DNA of 8,494 bases from Rhodocyclaceae bacterium (GTDB taxonomy: Bacteria > Pseudomonadota > Gammaproteobacteria > Burkholderiales > Rhodocyclaceae), in contig JAUYFZ010000248.1 of assembly GCA_030689585.1 (NCBI GenBank), forward strand, positions 1 to 8,494, read 5' to 3'. A program made the position numbers and the translations under genes. This document shows positions 1-8,261 of this stretch, in pieces. The notes under the pieces are model-generated. The model did not search any database and was not told the DNA's origin. It saw nothing but the letters and a program-made list of their open reading frames with translations. Each line of letters opens with the position of its first letter. Position 1 is the first letter of the stretch.

Positions 1-510
1 ATTTTCACCTTTGTCGATACGCCGGGTGCCTATCCTGGCATCGATGCCGAAGAACGTGGGCAATCAGAAGCCATCGGACGCAATCTCTACGACATGGCTG
101 AACTGAAAGTTCCCCTGATTACCACCATTATTGGAGAAGGCGGCTCAGGGGGGGCGTTAGCCATCGCAGTAGGTGATGCCTTGTTGATGCTCCAGTATTC
201 AACCTATTCCGTCATTTCACCGGAGGGATGTGCCTCCATCCTCTGGAAAAGTGCCACTCAAGCCCCTGAAGCGGCGGAAACGATGGGCATTACGGCCACT
301 CGACTCAAATCACTGGGGTTGATCGACCGAATTGTCAATGAACCCATCGGCGGTGCGCACCGCGATCCGAGGACCGTCGCTGCTTCGCTGAAACGCGCTT
401 TGCAGGACACGCTTAAACAAGTGGTGAACCTACCGCCTGCCGAACTCACCGAACGGCGGCTTGAACGCTGGATGGGTTATGGAAAATACAAGGAACTCTC
501 TCTCCATTGA
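1..510 (+). CDS. accA: Acetyl-CoA carboxylase carboxyltransferase subunit alpha, 5'-truncated by window edge
   Basis: The reading frame is open from base 1 and ends at TGA 508-510, giving 169 C-terminal residues of a family usually about 315-320 long. The first half lies outside the window. Seen directly: a VDTPGAYPG...AEERGQ block at the very start, then the oxyanion-hole type glycine run [11 protein letters not shown], then [12 protein letters not shown] and GGAHRDP. All are hallmarks of AccA. Known role: with AccD it forms the cytoplasmic carboxyltransferase that moves the carboxyl group from carboxybiotin on AccB to acetyl-CoA, making malonyl-CoA for fatty-acid synthesis. Its end overlaps the start of tilS in another frame, so the two are probably cotranscribed and translationally coupled. 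No frameshift or missing core residue is seen in the visible part. Confidence 0.97.
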   Translation: MFTFVDTPGAYPGIDAEERGQSEAIGRNLYDMAELKVPLITTIIGEGGSGGALAIAVGDALLMLQYSTYSVISPEGCASILWKSATQAPEAAETMGITATRLKSLGLIDRIVNEPIGGAHRDPRTVAASLKRALQDTLKQVVNLPPAELTERRLERWMGYGKYKELSLH

Positions 511-1426
511 ATCCGCCGTGACGGGTTGTTTAACCCGTCATACGCGCTCCCACGACCGATGGGTTGTTGGATTATCTGGTGGACTCGATTCGGTGGTTTT
601 ACTGCACGCAGTACGCCGCCACGCCTCCCCTTCGGCGTTGCACGTCCACCACGGACTCTCTCCCAACGCGGATCGATGGGAAACTTTTTGCCGCGAACTC
701 TGCACAACATGGGAGATTCCCCTACACGTCGAACGGGTTGAAGTCGAACGTCATTCCCCGGATGGCCTCGAAGCCGCCGCCCGCCGTGCCCGTCATGCCA
801 TCTTTGCGCAAACGGGAGATTGGGTCTTGTTGGCCCATCATCGCGGCGATCAGGTGGAAACTCTGTTGTTCAATTTATTGAGGGGCACGGGCGTACGCGG
901 AGCCTCTGCCATGCAGGAACGCAATGGTCACTTGCTGCGTCCTCTGCTGACGACCAGTCGTCAGGATATTGCCGCGTACGCTCAAGCTCAAGACCTGTCG
1001 TGGATCGAAGATGAGAGTAACGCAGACCTGCGTTTTTCCCGTAACTGGTTACGCCATCAAATCCTGCCGGAATTAACCCGACGATTTCCGGCCACCGAAG
1101 CCAATCTGGCCGGTGCCACTCGACGTTTCGCCGAAGCAGAAAACTTGCTGAATGAACTGGCGACGTTGGATTTAGGCGATGCCCCCCACGATTTCCCCGT
1201 CGCCCTAGAAACACTGGCGGCCCTGTCCTTTGCACGGGCGAAAAACCTATTGCGCTACCTATTGGCACGACGGAACATCGGCATCCCCAGCGAAGAACGC
1301 CTCTCCGAAGCCCTACGACAATGCCTAGAAGCCGCCCCCGACCGGCATCCCTCCATCGCGTTTGGTCGTTGGCAGTTGGTGAGGAAAAAGGGGAAGGTGA
1401 CCATCATTGCACCTCATTCACACTGA
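479..1426 (+). CDS. tilS: tRNA(Ile)-lysidine synthetase, short form
   Basis: TilS uses ATP and lysine to convert C34 of the CAU-anticodon tRNA-Ile to lysidine, so that it reads AUA and is charged with isoleucine. From ATG 479 the protein has 315 residues. Seen: the PP-loop [11 protein letters not shown] near residues 33-43, [17 protein letters not shown] followed by [13 protein letters not shown], then RPLL...R.DI..YA with EDESNAD..F.RN.LRH. A central substrate-binding region follows, ending in a basic RKKGKV segment. The protein stops there, whereas the E. coli enzyme (about 430 residues) continues into a separate C-terminal domain. Short TilS forms are known in other bacteria, so it is probably functional. 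TTG 461 and GTG 518 are alternative starts. I chose ATG 479 because it is the first ATG and leaves a normal N-terminus; no strong Shine-Dalgarno sequence separates the options. It overlaps accA by 32 nt. Confidence 0.94.
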   Translation: MENTRNSLSIESAVTGCLTRHTRSHDRWVVGLSGGLDSVVLLHAVRRHASPSALHVHHGLSPNADRWETFCRELCTTWEIPLHVERVEVERHSPDGLEAAARRARHAIFAQTGDWVLLAHHRGDQVETLLFNLLRGTGVRGASAMQERNGHLLRPLLTTSRQDIAAYAQAQDLSWIEDESNADLRFSRNWLRHQILPELTRRFPATEANLAGATRRFAEAENLLNELATLDLGDAPHDFPVALETLAALSFARAKNLLRYLLARRNIGIPSEERLSEALRQCLEAAPDRHPSIAFGRWQLVRKKGKVTIIAPHSH

Positions 1427-1588
1427 CTTACAATAGCTTGACCAGAGTAGCAACGACACCTACAGCGACCACACCCGCCCAATTTAATCGTCCCAGCGAA
1501 ATACCAAACAGGGACAACTTCCAAGGATATATTTTCTATAAGACACGGCCTGTCAGTGCTCAGATGCCGGGCTTGTCCAACAAACGGC
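1427..1588. other. Intergenic stretch between tilS and the restriction-modification module
   Basis: Together with the following hairpin this is about 200 bp with no convincing complete gene. It holds the end of a short hydrophobic minus-strand frame (listed separately) and AT-rich tracts around 1526-1541. I see no T-run terminator after tilS and no promoter I would defend. Confidence 0.6.
1428..1535 (-). pseudogene. Possible C-terminal remnant of a membrane protein (start-less frame)
   Basis: On the minus strand an open frame runs from just after an in-frame TAG (1538-1536) to TAA (1430-1428), giving 35 residues. It has no ATG or GTG start. It ends in an unbroken hydrophobic run, LNWAGVVAVGVVATLVKLL, preceded by a basic, aromatic segment. 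This looks like the last transmembrane helix of a small membrane protein. Its stop lies 1 bp beyond the tilS stop, in convergent orientation. It may be the tail of a gene disrupted before or during insertion of the neighbouring restriction-modification module, or a chance frame. The family is not recognised. Confidence 0.25.
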
Positions 1589-1631
1589 TAGATCGTGGCT
1601 TCGCACGATCTAACCTTATTCGTTAGCTGCA
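1575..1631. repeat. attC-like site: imperfect inverted repeat with 9-bp hairpin at the border of the R-M module
   Basis: The centre is a perfect 9-bp stem, TAGATCGTG (1589-1597) and CACGATCTA (1604-1612), with a GCTTCG loop. Outside it lie GG (1586-1587) and CC (1614-1615), which can pair beyond a C/A mismatch, then AA and TT with one extra C (1585). At the ends are GTCCAAC (1575-1581), an exact match to the attC outer box RYYYAAC, and GTTAGCT (1622-1628), which fits GTTRRRY at six of seven positions. Read on the minus strand, the boxes are AGCTAAC and GTTGGAC, the latter an exact GTTRRRY. The endonuclease stop codon is 3 nt away, as is usual for an attC at the end of a cassette gene. Known attC sites are 57 bp or longer with two pairs of boxes, so this is at the short end. 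It could instead be a terminator hairpin, but no T-run follows on either strand. Confidence 0.5.
1621..1631 (-). repeat. 11-bp border inverted repeat, left copy
   Basis: CGTTAGCTGCA on the plus strand is the exact reverse complement of the sequence at 4144-4154. The two copies bracket the methyltransferase-endonuclease pair. This copy lies 3 nt past the endonuclease stop codon. Homology does not extend beyond the 11 bp, and no short direct repeat flanks the pair. Confidence 0.85.
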
Positions 1632-1634
1632 TTT

Positions 1635-2372
1635 TCATCCAAGTCTGGCAGCCTCTGCGGCAACGTGACCAGCCAGAGCGGTAACGAATGTTTTGAGTCC
1701 TGTCATCGCTGACATTTCTGAAAACTCGCCGGTCTCGGCAGCATTGCGGGGTGACGTGATGAGTACGGCAGTAGTGTAAAGCTGTTCCTTGACCAATTTC
1801 TGACAGAGCAAGTCATACCGGATGAGGTACGAAGCCCCTTTAAACTCCTTGAAAATAGGAAAATGCGGCGACGCATCCTTGACCGCACATCTGGATTTCG
1901 GGGCATCCTCGACCATCATCAACCAGCCAACGAAAGGACGCGGTTGCTTGCCGAATGCCTCTTCACGGTAGGCTGTCCAGAGGTCGTGTGCGGTGCCAAT
2001 GGCTTCCTCTGTTCGATTGTTGAAGTTGTTCCCGAACGAACCAACTTGGCTTTTCAGTTCGATGGCCGCGATCAACTCGCCCTTACAGATGACAAGAAGA
2101 TCCCAAAGCTTTGTCGGCCTGAAATAGCCGGGCAGTGTCAGCATTGCCTGGTTCTGGTAGATCTCAGCATGGGCGAGTCCATTGGCCCGCACGATGTCGA
2201 GTACCAAAGCCAAGAATCCGTCCATGTTCTTGCCAGCGGTAACGCCAGCACGCTCGCCTTGGTCAGCCTTCCCTGACTCAATCTGCTTTTGCCTCGCTGC
2301 CTCACGGTTTCCCCAGAAGGCTTTTACGGCCTCATGGGCCTTTTGTTCGTAATCGACAAGATCAAGGGCCAT
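1635..2372 (-). CDS. Type II restriction endonuclease, PaeR7I/XhoI family
   Basis: The protein has 245 residues, the length typical of PaeR7I-type enzymes. I recognise the family from MALDLVDYE at the start, [61 protein letters not shown] and [13 protein letters not shown]. The likely PD-(D/E)XK nuclease site is D91 with E105-L-K107 in WDLLV...[10 protein letters not shown]. Known family members cut CTCGAG after the first C; shared specificity here is inferred. It would act on unmethylated incoming DNA, with the upstream methyltransferase protecting the host. Its ATG directly abuts the methyltransferase TAA (TAAATG), indicating coupled translation in the order M then R. A GGAGG lies 13 nt upstream (2386-2390), which is rather far, and AGAGA lies closer. 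The frame is intact, so the enzyme is probably active. Confidence 0.93.
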   Translation of the reverse strand: MALDLVDYEQKAHEAVKAFWGNREAARQKQIESGKADQGERAGVTAGKNMDGFLALVLDIVRANGLAHAEIYQNQAMLTLPGYFRPTKLWDLLVICKGELIAAIELKSQVGSFGNNFNNRTEEAIGTAHDLWTAYREEAFGKQPRPFVGWLMMVEDAPKSRCAVKDASPHFPIFKEFKGASYLIRYDLLCQKLVKEQLYTTAVLITSPRNAAETGEFSEMSAMTGLKTFVTALAGHVAAEAARLG

Positions 2373-4112
2373 TTATTCTCTATTGCCTCCAAGGGAAGAT
2401 CGTTCTTCGTGGCTCAAGCCATACAGTTTGAATACGGCGTGGTTGCAGGCTTGAAAATCCCGCTTTGTTGCAGCTTCCGCCAGCTCTGTCCGCAACGCTG
2501 TCGAGACATTCGCCCATTGGGGGATGCGGATGCGACGCAGGTATTGCGCCTGAAACCGGAGGAATCCGCCTTGCATTTTTGTTGAATAGGTTGCCATGAA
2601 TAGACGTGTGACGGCTGAAAGCATCACAGCTTGCAATGGCCTCAATTCCCACTCGTCGGATGTGACGTAGTAAAGATTGTGGTGCGGGTACAACTGACCG
2701 CCCTCAAAAACGATATGGGCCTCGCCCTTGATGTCGGGAATCAGGAGCTTCGGTCTTAATGCCAGTGTTGGGGTGATGCGATCGATCGTGCGAAACCAGT
2801 TGGCCGGAGTCTTCTGGGCGCAATGACGGCCCGCGATAGCCTCCCGTCGCGCCTCTAGGTAGCGGTGTAAGCGTGGATAGTTCCGCAGATCGACAAGGCC
2901 GCCACCCTCGGCAAACGGATTGATGACACCTTGACCGCGCCATCGTACCTCACCGGTCAAGATGTCTTTCGTTGTGACCAGCGGCAGCTTGCGATCAGGC
3001 TCAACGTCGAGTGCGTCAAAGTCACCGATATAGGCCTTGTCTGCGCCGGTTGCTACGCCGATACCCACCTTGCAGCCCGCCTCCTCCAAGCTCTGAAATT
3101 GCCTTTCAAGACGGCGAATCAGTGCCATTTGATCCGAAGATTCGAGCAGCCACGGTTCCGACCCATTGGTGACTCGTGCCAGTTCCCGCACCGGCCCGGC
3201 ATCTTTGGGCAAGTTTTTAGCACGCAGCGCGTCGGCCAAGATCGGCAGCGTGGCCCGATCGATGGCTGGGCGATGGGCAATGCGTGTTGCGCCGGGAGTT
3301 TCCCGGCTGATGATGGTGATGGCCGGGTAGGCGATCACATCGGAGTGAAACGCCGGGGTGTCCACCATATCGACATAGATTTTCAGATAGAACTGATCGG
3401 CCACGAGGCTACGAAGCGGCCCGCCATAGCGGTTTTTCATCCAGCGATCCGCGCAGATAAAGCCCAGATTGCCACCCTTCACCAACACAGAAAGCGATCT
3501 TTCAATGAAGGGGATGTAGATGTCGGCCCGGTCATACATCGTCTGGTAGCGGCCACGGTACTCAGCCAGCAATGGTGCTGGAATCAGTTCTTGGCGAACA
3601 TAGGGAGGGTTCCCGATAACAAAATCGAATTGCCCTTCAATTGGGGTGAGCAGAAAATCCCCTTGCACTAGCCAACGGTCAGCAAGTGCTATTGCAGATT
3701 GATCTTCTACCGCTTCTCGTTTGAGTAGCTCGATCACCGCTGCGCGGGTGATGAAAAAGGTATTGCGATGCAGTTCAGTAGCGCGAATTGCGTCGCCTAG
3801 TGTTTCAACTACAGTTCCTGCGTGTTGCGATAATTTCCACGCTGTCAGTAAACGTCCAATTGCAGGTAATAGAAAGTCACCGCCACCGAATGAAGGTTCT
3901 AAAAGTCGCTTTTCATGGAGCGGTTGATCCTTCGTGTAGCCAGCCAAATCGAGGATGAATTCCACTACCTCGGCGCGTGTAAAGACTGCCCCGCGAGATT
4001 CTGTTCCCGTTGACACAGACAATTTTTCAATTGCAGCGGCGACCATAGGTGAATGGGAGCAGACCGACTCGCCAAATAAATCAAAATTAAGCTGCCTTGA
4101 TCCCAAGTTCAC
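2373..4112 (-). CDS. DNA adenine-N6 methyltransferase of the PaeR7I/XhoI-like R-M system
   Basis: It protects CTCGAG-type sites by adenine methylation, if it shares PaeR7I specificity (inferred from the partner). It has 579 residues. Seen: [16 protein letters not shown] (about 44-59), an AdoMet-binding motif [15 protein letters not shown] (71-85), and catalytic motif [11 protein letters not shown] with NPPY at 168-171. A long C-terminal half follows, presumably including target recognition, ending in [20 protein letters not shown] and [18 protein letters not shown] blocks. The motif order I then IV puts it in the same general class as type IIG/gamma adenine methyltransferases. The listed start is GTG 4112. 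An AGGGG (4114-4118) is too close to it but sits 7 nt before an in-frame TTG at 4106, so the true start may be that TTG. An in-frame TAG upstream excludes a longer protein. Complete and intact. Confidence 0.94.
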   Translation of the reverse strand: MNLGSRQLNFDLFGESVCSHSPMVAAAIEKLSVSTGTESRGAVFTRAEVVEFILDLAGYTKDQPLHEKRLLEPSFGGGDFLLPAIGRLLTAWKLSQHAGTVVETLGDAIRATELHRNTFFITRAAVIELLKREAVEDQSAIALADRWLVQGDFLLTPIEGQFDFVIGNPPYVRQELIPAPLLAEYRGRYQTMYDRADIYIPFIERSLSVLVKGGNLGFICADRWMKNRYGGPLRSLVADQFYLKIYVDMVDTPAFHSDVIAYPAITIISRETPGATRIAHRPAIDRATLPILADALRAKNLPKDAGPVRELARVTNGSEPWLLESSDQMALIRRLERQFQSLEEAGCKVGIGVATGADKAYIGDFDALDVEPDRKLPLVTTKDILTGEVRWRGQGVINPFAEGGGLVDLRNYPRLHRYLEARREAIAGRHCAQKTPANWFRTIDRITPTLALRPKLLIPDIKGEAHIVFEGGQLYPHHNLYYVTSDEWELRPLQAVMLSAVTRLFMATYSTKMQGGFLRFQAQYLRRIRIPQWANVSTALRTELAEAATKRDFQACNHAVFKLYGLSHEERSSLGGNRE

Positions 4113-4166
4113 ACCCCTATTTGATCTGCGCTCATCGCTCGGTTGCAGCTAACGTCTGAATCAAAT
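4113..4166 (-). other. Leader between rhlE stop and methyltransferase start
   Basis: These 54 bp contain the right border repeat and no recognisable controller-protein (C-box) operator or clear -35/-10 pair. If the module is a recent insertion, its transcription may rely on read-through from valS-rhlE, which lies immediately upstream in the same direction. Confidence 0.45.
4144..4154 (+). repeat. 11-bp border inverted repeat, right copy
   Basis: TGCAGCTAACG is the exact inverse of 1621-1631. On the minus strand it reads CGTTAGCTGCA, with a G/TT step suitable as an attC-type crossover. It lies 12 bp beyond the rhlE stop and 31 bp before the methyltransferase start. Confidence 0.85.
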
Positions 4167-5468
4167 CTACGCCCCTCTATGACTTGGCCCCGGACTACGG
4201 GGTCGCCTAGCGGCCTGAAACTTGGGTTGGCCTGAAGGGGTTCTGGGTTGATGACTGCGAGGCTTATTGCTGTGAGGTTGTTGCCCTGACCGGGGTTTTT
4301 GGATAGGTTCGGCTTTAATGCGGGGATCGGGTTCAAAACCGGGCACGATGCGTTTTTCGATGTCCCTCTTCAACAGCCGCTCGATGTCGCGTAGCAGAGA
4401 ATGTTCATCCACACACACTAAAGACACGGCTTCGCCAGAACTCCCCGCACGACCGGTGCGACCGATGCGGTGCACGTAGTCCTCCGGGACATTGGGCAAT
4501 TCATAGTTCACGACATGAGGCAGTTCATCAATGTCGATGCCTCGCGCTGCAATATCGGTCGCGACTAACACATGCACCTTGAGACGCTTAAAGTCGTCCA
4601 ACGCACGCTGTCGCTGTCCCTGGCTCTTGTTGCCATGCAAGGCAGCCGATTTGATTCCCGCCTTGGTTAACCGCTCTGATAAAGCATCTGCACCGTGTTT
4701 TGTTCGTGTAAATACAAGCACTTGATGCCAGCCATTGTCGTTGATGAGTTGAATCAACAGTTCTTTTTTGCGATCACGGTCGACGTGGTAAACCGATTGA
4801 CTGATGACCTCTATCGTCGCATTGCGACGAGCCACTTCAACGCTGACGGGGTTGTGAAGTAATCCTGCAATGAGTCCACGAATATCGTCGGAGAAGGTGG
4901 CTGAAAACAGCAGGCATTGTTTTTTCTTCGGCAACAGGGCGATGAGTTTCCGAATATCGCGGATGAATCCCATATCGAGCATCCTGTCCGCCTCGTCTAA
5001 CACCAAAATTTCAATGCCAGAGAGATCGGCACTGCGCTGTTCGATGTGATCGAGCAACCGTCCTGGCGTGGCGACGATGATATCTACCCCACTTTTGAGC
5101 GCGGCCAGTTGGTTGCCCATTCCCACGCCCCCGTAAATCACGGCGGATTTGAGCGGGAGGTGGCGACCATAGGTACGCACACTTTCATGGACTTGAACGG
5201 CTAATTCTCGCGTCGGTACCAAGATGAGACAGCGCGGTTTGAACCGCTTCATGGAGACTTTACTGGTTTCGTTTGTGGACAGCAGTTGCAGGATGGGCAA
5301 CGTAAATCCGGCGGTTTTGCCGGTCCCTGTTTGGGCAGCGGCCATGAGGTCACGGCCTTCCAGTACGACAGGAATCGCTTGTGCCTGAATGGGGGTGGGG
5401 GTGTCGTAGCCCTGATCGGCAATGGAACGCAAAATTTCGGCGCGTAGGCCGAGATCGGTAAAGTGCAT
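4167..5468 (-). CDS. rhlE: DEAD-box ATP-dependent RNA helicase, RhlE type
   Basis: It unwinds or remodels RNA duplexes in the cytoplasm; RhlE members assist ribosome assembly and RNA decay. It has 433 residues. Motifs in order: F3 and the Q motif TPIQ (about 25-28), Walker A AQTGTGKT (45-52), PTRELA (85-90), TPGR (134-137), DEAD (158-161), SAT (189-191), [21 protein letters not shown] (about 302-312) and [10 protein letters not shown] (332-341). The last 50 or so residues are rich in Pro, Arg, Gln and Ser with no fold visible, as in the basic tails that help these proteins bind RNA. It follows valS by 9 nt, with AGGAG placed 6 nt before its ATG and overlapping the valS stop, so the two form one operon. 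Its stop lies 12 bp before the border repeat of the R-M module. The tail appears uninterrupted. Confidence 0.95.
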   Translation of the reverse strand: MHFTDLGLRAEILRSIADQGYDTPTPIQAQAIPVVLEGRDLMAAAQTGTGKTAGFTLPILQLLSTNETSKVSMKRFKPRCLILVPTRELAVQVHESVRTYGRHLPLKSAVIYGGVGMGNQLAALKSGVDIIVATPGRLLDHIEQRSADLSGIEILVLDEADRMLDMGFIRDIRKLIALLPKKKQCLLFSATFSDDIRGLIAGLLHNPVSVEVARRNATIEVISQSVYHVDRDRKKELLIQLINDNGWHQVLVFTRTKHGADALSERLTKAGIKSAALHGNKSQGQRQRALDDFKRLKVHVLVATDIAARGIDIDELPHVVNYELPNVPEDYVHRIGRTGRAGSSGEAVSLVCVDEHSLLRDIERLLKRDIEKRIVPGFEPDPRIKAEPIQKPRSGQQPHSNKPRSHQPRTPSGQPKFQAARRPRSPGPSHRGA

Positions 5469-5474
5469 GGGGAA

Positions 5475-5479
5475 CTCCT
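5475..5479 (-). promoter_or_regulatory. Ribosome binding site of rhlE
   Basis: AGGAG lies 6 nt before the rhlE ATG and overlaps the valS TAG (5480-5478). This supports both the rhlE start and translational coupling to valS. Confidence 0.8.
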
Positions 5480-8225
5480 AAATTGAGTGAATCAGCCGCG
5501 ATTTTTGCGCGACAAGTTTTTCGAGTGTGCTTTGAAAGCCCGCTAACCGATCCCGCTCCTGCGCAACCACGGCGACAGGGGCACGTTCGACAAAACTGGG
5601 TAGGGCCAGTTTTTTTTCTGCTCTTTCAATCTCGCCCTCGATGCGGGTGATTTCTTTACTGAGTCGCTCTTTCTCGGCAACCACATCAATCTCGATCTTT
5701 AACATCAGACGGAAATCGCCCACTATTTGCACAGGCGCATCCGAATCCGGCAAGTCTTCACCGACGGCCGTAACGTCGGAAAGTTTTGCCAAGGCCGCCA
5801 AATAGGGTGCGTATTCTTCGATGACTGTCCGATCTCCCGCCGCAAACAGCGGCACTTTCTGGGCAGGCGAAATATTCATTTCACCCCGCAAACTGCGGCA
5901 GGCATTGATCATGGTTTTAAGCGTGGCGACCCAGGCTTCAGCTTTTTCATCACAAAGGGAAAAGTTCGCCTTCGGATAAGGTTGTTGCATGATGCTCTCG
6001 CCAGTCTTTCCTGCAACGAGAGCGACCTTCTGCCAAAGTTCTTCGGTGATAAAGGGAATCAACGGATGGGCCAGTCGCAACACGGCCTCCAGCACAGAAA
6101 CGAGCGTATGACGCGAAGGTTTCACCTTGGACAATTCCAGATACCAGTCGCAATATTCGTCCCAGACAAACGCATAAATCGCACGCGCCACTAGATCGAA
6201 CCGGTAATCTGCAAAGTGTTTTTCCACTTCGTTTTCAACGTGCTGCAAGCGGCTGATGATCCAGCGATCCGCTACCGTCTGCTGTTCAGCATCTCCTGCC
6301 TCCTGCATCAACACGAAGCGCGTGGCATTCCACAGTTTGTTACAGAAGTTCCGATAACCCTCGCAACGCTGCATATCGAACTTGATGTCCCGTCCTGGAC
6401 TCGCCAGCGAAGCAAAAGTAAAGCGCAGGGCATCGGTGCCAAAGGCAGGGATGCCGTTGGGGTATTCCTTCCGTGTGCGCTTTTCGATCTTGACCGCGTC
6501 TTTAGGATTCATCAAACCCGTGGTGCGTTTTTTGAGCAGGTCATCTAACGTAATACCGTCGATGAGATCAATCGGATCGAGCACATTGCCCTTGGATTTG
6601 CTCATCTTCTGACCTTCTGCGTCACGGATAAGACCGTGCACGTAAACGTCGCGGAAGGGGATTTTTCCGGTGATGTGTTTGGTCATCATCACCATACGGG
6701 CCACCCAGAAGAAGATGATGTCAAAACCGGTGACCAACACGGTAGAAGGCAGATAAAGATCTAGGGCCGGATTGGATTTGGCAGGCCAATCAGGGGTCCA
6801 ATCCAGCGTGGAAAAAGGCCACAGTGCGGAGGAATACCAAGTGTCGAGCACATCGGCATCGCGGGTCAATCCACCGGTATAACCTTCAGCAGCCGCAAGG
6901 GTCAGGGCTTCGGCTTCATCATGGGCCACATAGATGCGCCCATCATCGGCATACCAAGCCGGAATTTGATGCCCCCACCAGAGTTGGCGCGAAATACACC
7001 AGTCTTGAATGTTGTTGAGCCACTGGTTGTACGTATTCACCCAGTTTTCCGGATGGAATTTAATCTCACCGGATGCCACACATTGAAGGGCTTTACTGAC
7101 GATGGAGGTGCCATCCGCCCCCTGTTTACTCATGGCAACAAACCATTGATCGGTGAGCATCGGCTCGATAATGGCGTGGGTGCGATCCCCTCTTGGAATG
7201 ATGAGTTTGTGGGGCTTGGTCGCAACAAGCTGTCCTGTCGCAGTCAGATCAGCCACGATGATCCGTCGGGCTTCGAAGCGATCCATGCCGCGATACATTT
7301 CAGGGGCATGTTCGTTGATCCGCGCATCCAGCGTGAAGATGGAAATGGGGGTTAATCCGTGGCGATGTCCCACTTGCCAGTCGTTGAAATCGTGCGCGGG
7401 GGTAATTTTGACGCAACCCGTGCCGAAGTCGCGATCCACATAATGATCGGCGATAACAGGAATGGTGCGGTTGGTGAGCGGTAGTTGAACCTGTTGGCCA
7501 ATGAGATGCTTGTAACGCTCGTCATCGGGATTCACCGCGACGGCGACATCGCCCAACATCGTTTCAGGGCGTGTCGTGGCCACGGTGAGTGAACCATTGC
7601 CATGGGCTAATGGATAAGCAATCTCCCACATAAACCCGTCTTCTTCTTCGGAAACCACTTCTAAATCAGAAACTGCGGTGAGCAATTTCGGGTCCCAATT
7701 CACAAGCCGTTTGCCGCGATAAATTAGACCTTCTTTGTAAAGACGAACAAAGGTTTCAGTCACAATCTTTGATAACCCCGCGTCCATCGTGAAGCGTTCA
7801 CGAGTCCAATCGGGTGATGTCCCTAGGCGACGCATTTGCCGCGTGATGGTGTCTCCGGAATACTTTTTCCACTCCCACACTTTGTCGAGAAACTTTTCAC
7901 GCCCCAGGTCGTGACGGGAAATCCCTTGAGCATCTAATTGTCGTTCCACGACGATCTGTGTCGCAATACCAGCATGGTCCGTACCCGGCTGCCAGAGTGT
8001 GTTATCCCCGCGCATCCGGTGATAGCGCGTGAGTGCATCCATCAACGTCTGATTGAACCCATGCCCCATGTGCAGCGTGCCGGTGACATTAGGGGGAGGT
8101 AACAGGATGCAGAAATTATCCGTTTTAGCGGTATCAAGCCCCGCAGCAAAATAACCGTGACTCTCCCAGAAGGAAGACCAGTGTTGTTCAATAGCAGTGG
8201 GGTCGAAGCTTTTAGCGAATTCCAT
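5478..8225 (-). CDS. valS: Valyl-tRNA synthetase
   Basis: A class I synthetase that charges tRNA-Val with valine and edits mis-activated threonine. It has 915 residues from ATG 8225; the frame also permits a TTG at 8240 with five extra residues. I prefer the ATG because MEFAKSFDP matches the usual short N-terminus, although neither start has a good Shine-Dalgarno sequence. Seen: the HIGH-type motif [13 protein letters not shown] (HMGH at about 52-55), the editing (CP1) domain with [10 protein letters not shown] (about 217-226) and [31 protein letters not shown], the KMSKS loop at about 540-544, the anticodon-binding helical domain, and a C-terminal coiled coil that binds the tRNA elbow (heptad-like [22 protein letters not shown] and a second helix). 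Length and domain order are normal. It is the first complete gene of the valS-rhlE pair. Confidence 0.97.
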   Translation of the reverse strand: MEFAKSFDPTAIEQHWSSFWESHGYFAAGLDTAKTDNFCILLPPPNVTGTLHMGHGFNQTLMDALTRYHRMRGDNTLWQPGTDHAGIATQIVVERQLDAQGISRHDLGREKFLDKVWEWKKYSGDTITRQMRRLGTSPDWTRERFTMDAGLSKIVTETFVRLYKEGLIYRGKRLVNWDPKLLTAVSDLEVVSEEEDGFMWEIAYPLAHGNGSLTVATTRPETMLGDVAVAVNPDDERYKHLIGQQVQLPLTNRTIPVIADHYVDRDFGTGCVKITPAHDFNDWQVGHRHGLTPISIFTLDARINEHAPEMYRGMDRFEARRIIVADLTATGQLVATKPHKLIIPRGDRTHAIIEPMLTDQWFVAMSKQGADGTSIVSKALQCVASGEIKFHPENWVNTYNQWLNNIQDWCISRQLWWGHQIPAWYADDGRIYVAHDEAEALTLAAAEGYTGGLTRDADVLDTWYSSALWPFSTLDWTPDWPAKSNPALDLYLPSTVLVTGFDIIFFWVARMVMMTKHITGKIPFRDVYVHGLIRDAEGQKMSKSKGNVLDPIDLIDGITLDDLLKKRTTGLMNPKDAVKIEKRTRKEYPNGIPAFGTDALRFTFASLASPGRDIKFDMQRCEGYRNFCNKLWNATRFVLMQEAGDAEQQTVADRWIISRLQHVENEVEKHFADYRFDLVARAIYAFVWDEYCDWYLELSKVKPSRHTLVSVLEAVLRLAHPLIPFITEELWQKVALVAGKTGESIMQQPYPKANFSLCDEKAEAWVATLKTMINACRSLRGEMNISPAQKVPLFAAGDRTVIEEYAPYLAALAKLSDVTAVGEDLPDSDAPVQIVGDFRLMLKIEIDVVAEKERLSKEITRIEGEIERAEKKLALPSFVERAPVAVVAQERDRLAGFQSTLEKLVAQKSRLIHSI

Positions 8226-8261
8226 TATCAAATTATCCAATTTTCTAGCGTCAACTCGGCT

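Larger units (their letters stand above)
1581..4152 (-). mobile_element. Candidate integron-type gene cassette carrying the R-M module
   Basis: The proposed unit starts (minus strand) at the TT of CGTTAGCTGCA near 4152. It contains a leader of about 40 nt, the methyltransferase, the endonuclease, and an attC-like element, ending at 1581. Seen directly: the 11-bp inverted repeat at both borders, the stem-loop at the 3' border, and very little non-coding DNA. In a cassette, the start carries the R' box that completes attC on circularisation. Here GTTAGCT at the start is the exact complement of AGCTAAC in the 3' element, as expected. Inference: insertion between tilS and rhlE as a solitary cassette. 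Against it: no integrase or second cassette is visible, and the single extra base in the hairpin fits the opposite polarity better. Confidence 0.4.

Noticed and set aside
870..1268. 132-codon minus-strand frame within tilS
   Set aside because: It overlaps a gene with intact PP-loop motifs; the composition is that of a shadow.
1589..1612. The 9-bp hairpin read as a rho-independent terminator for tilS or the endonuclease
   Set aside because: No T-run follows on either strand. The matching outer boxes and the border repeat make an attC-like reading more economical, though a terminator role is not excluded.
2931..3671. 246-codon plus-strand open frame opposite the methyltransferase
   Set aside because: It lies antisense inside a gene with clear family motifs. 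Its translation is rich in Cys, His and Arg with no recognisable domain, typical of a shadow frame.
1621..4154. Transposon with terminal inverted repeats
   Set aside because: The repeats are only 11 bp, no transposase lies between them, and no target-site duplication flanks them.
4187..4201. GC-rich hairpin CCCCG/CGGGG near the end of rhlE, considered as a terminator or as part of a second attC
   Set aside because: It lies within rhlE codons, has only 5 bp, is not followed by a T-run, and no matching GTTRRRY box with paired inner boxes is found at the expected distance.
5727..6194. 155-codon plus-strand frame opposite valS, and similar frames at 6216-6548 and 6921-7355
   Set aside because: They are antisense to a complete valyl-tRNA synthetase, with no family signal and no ribosome site.
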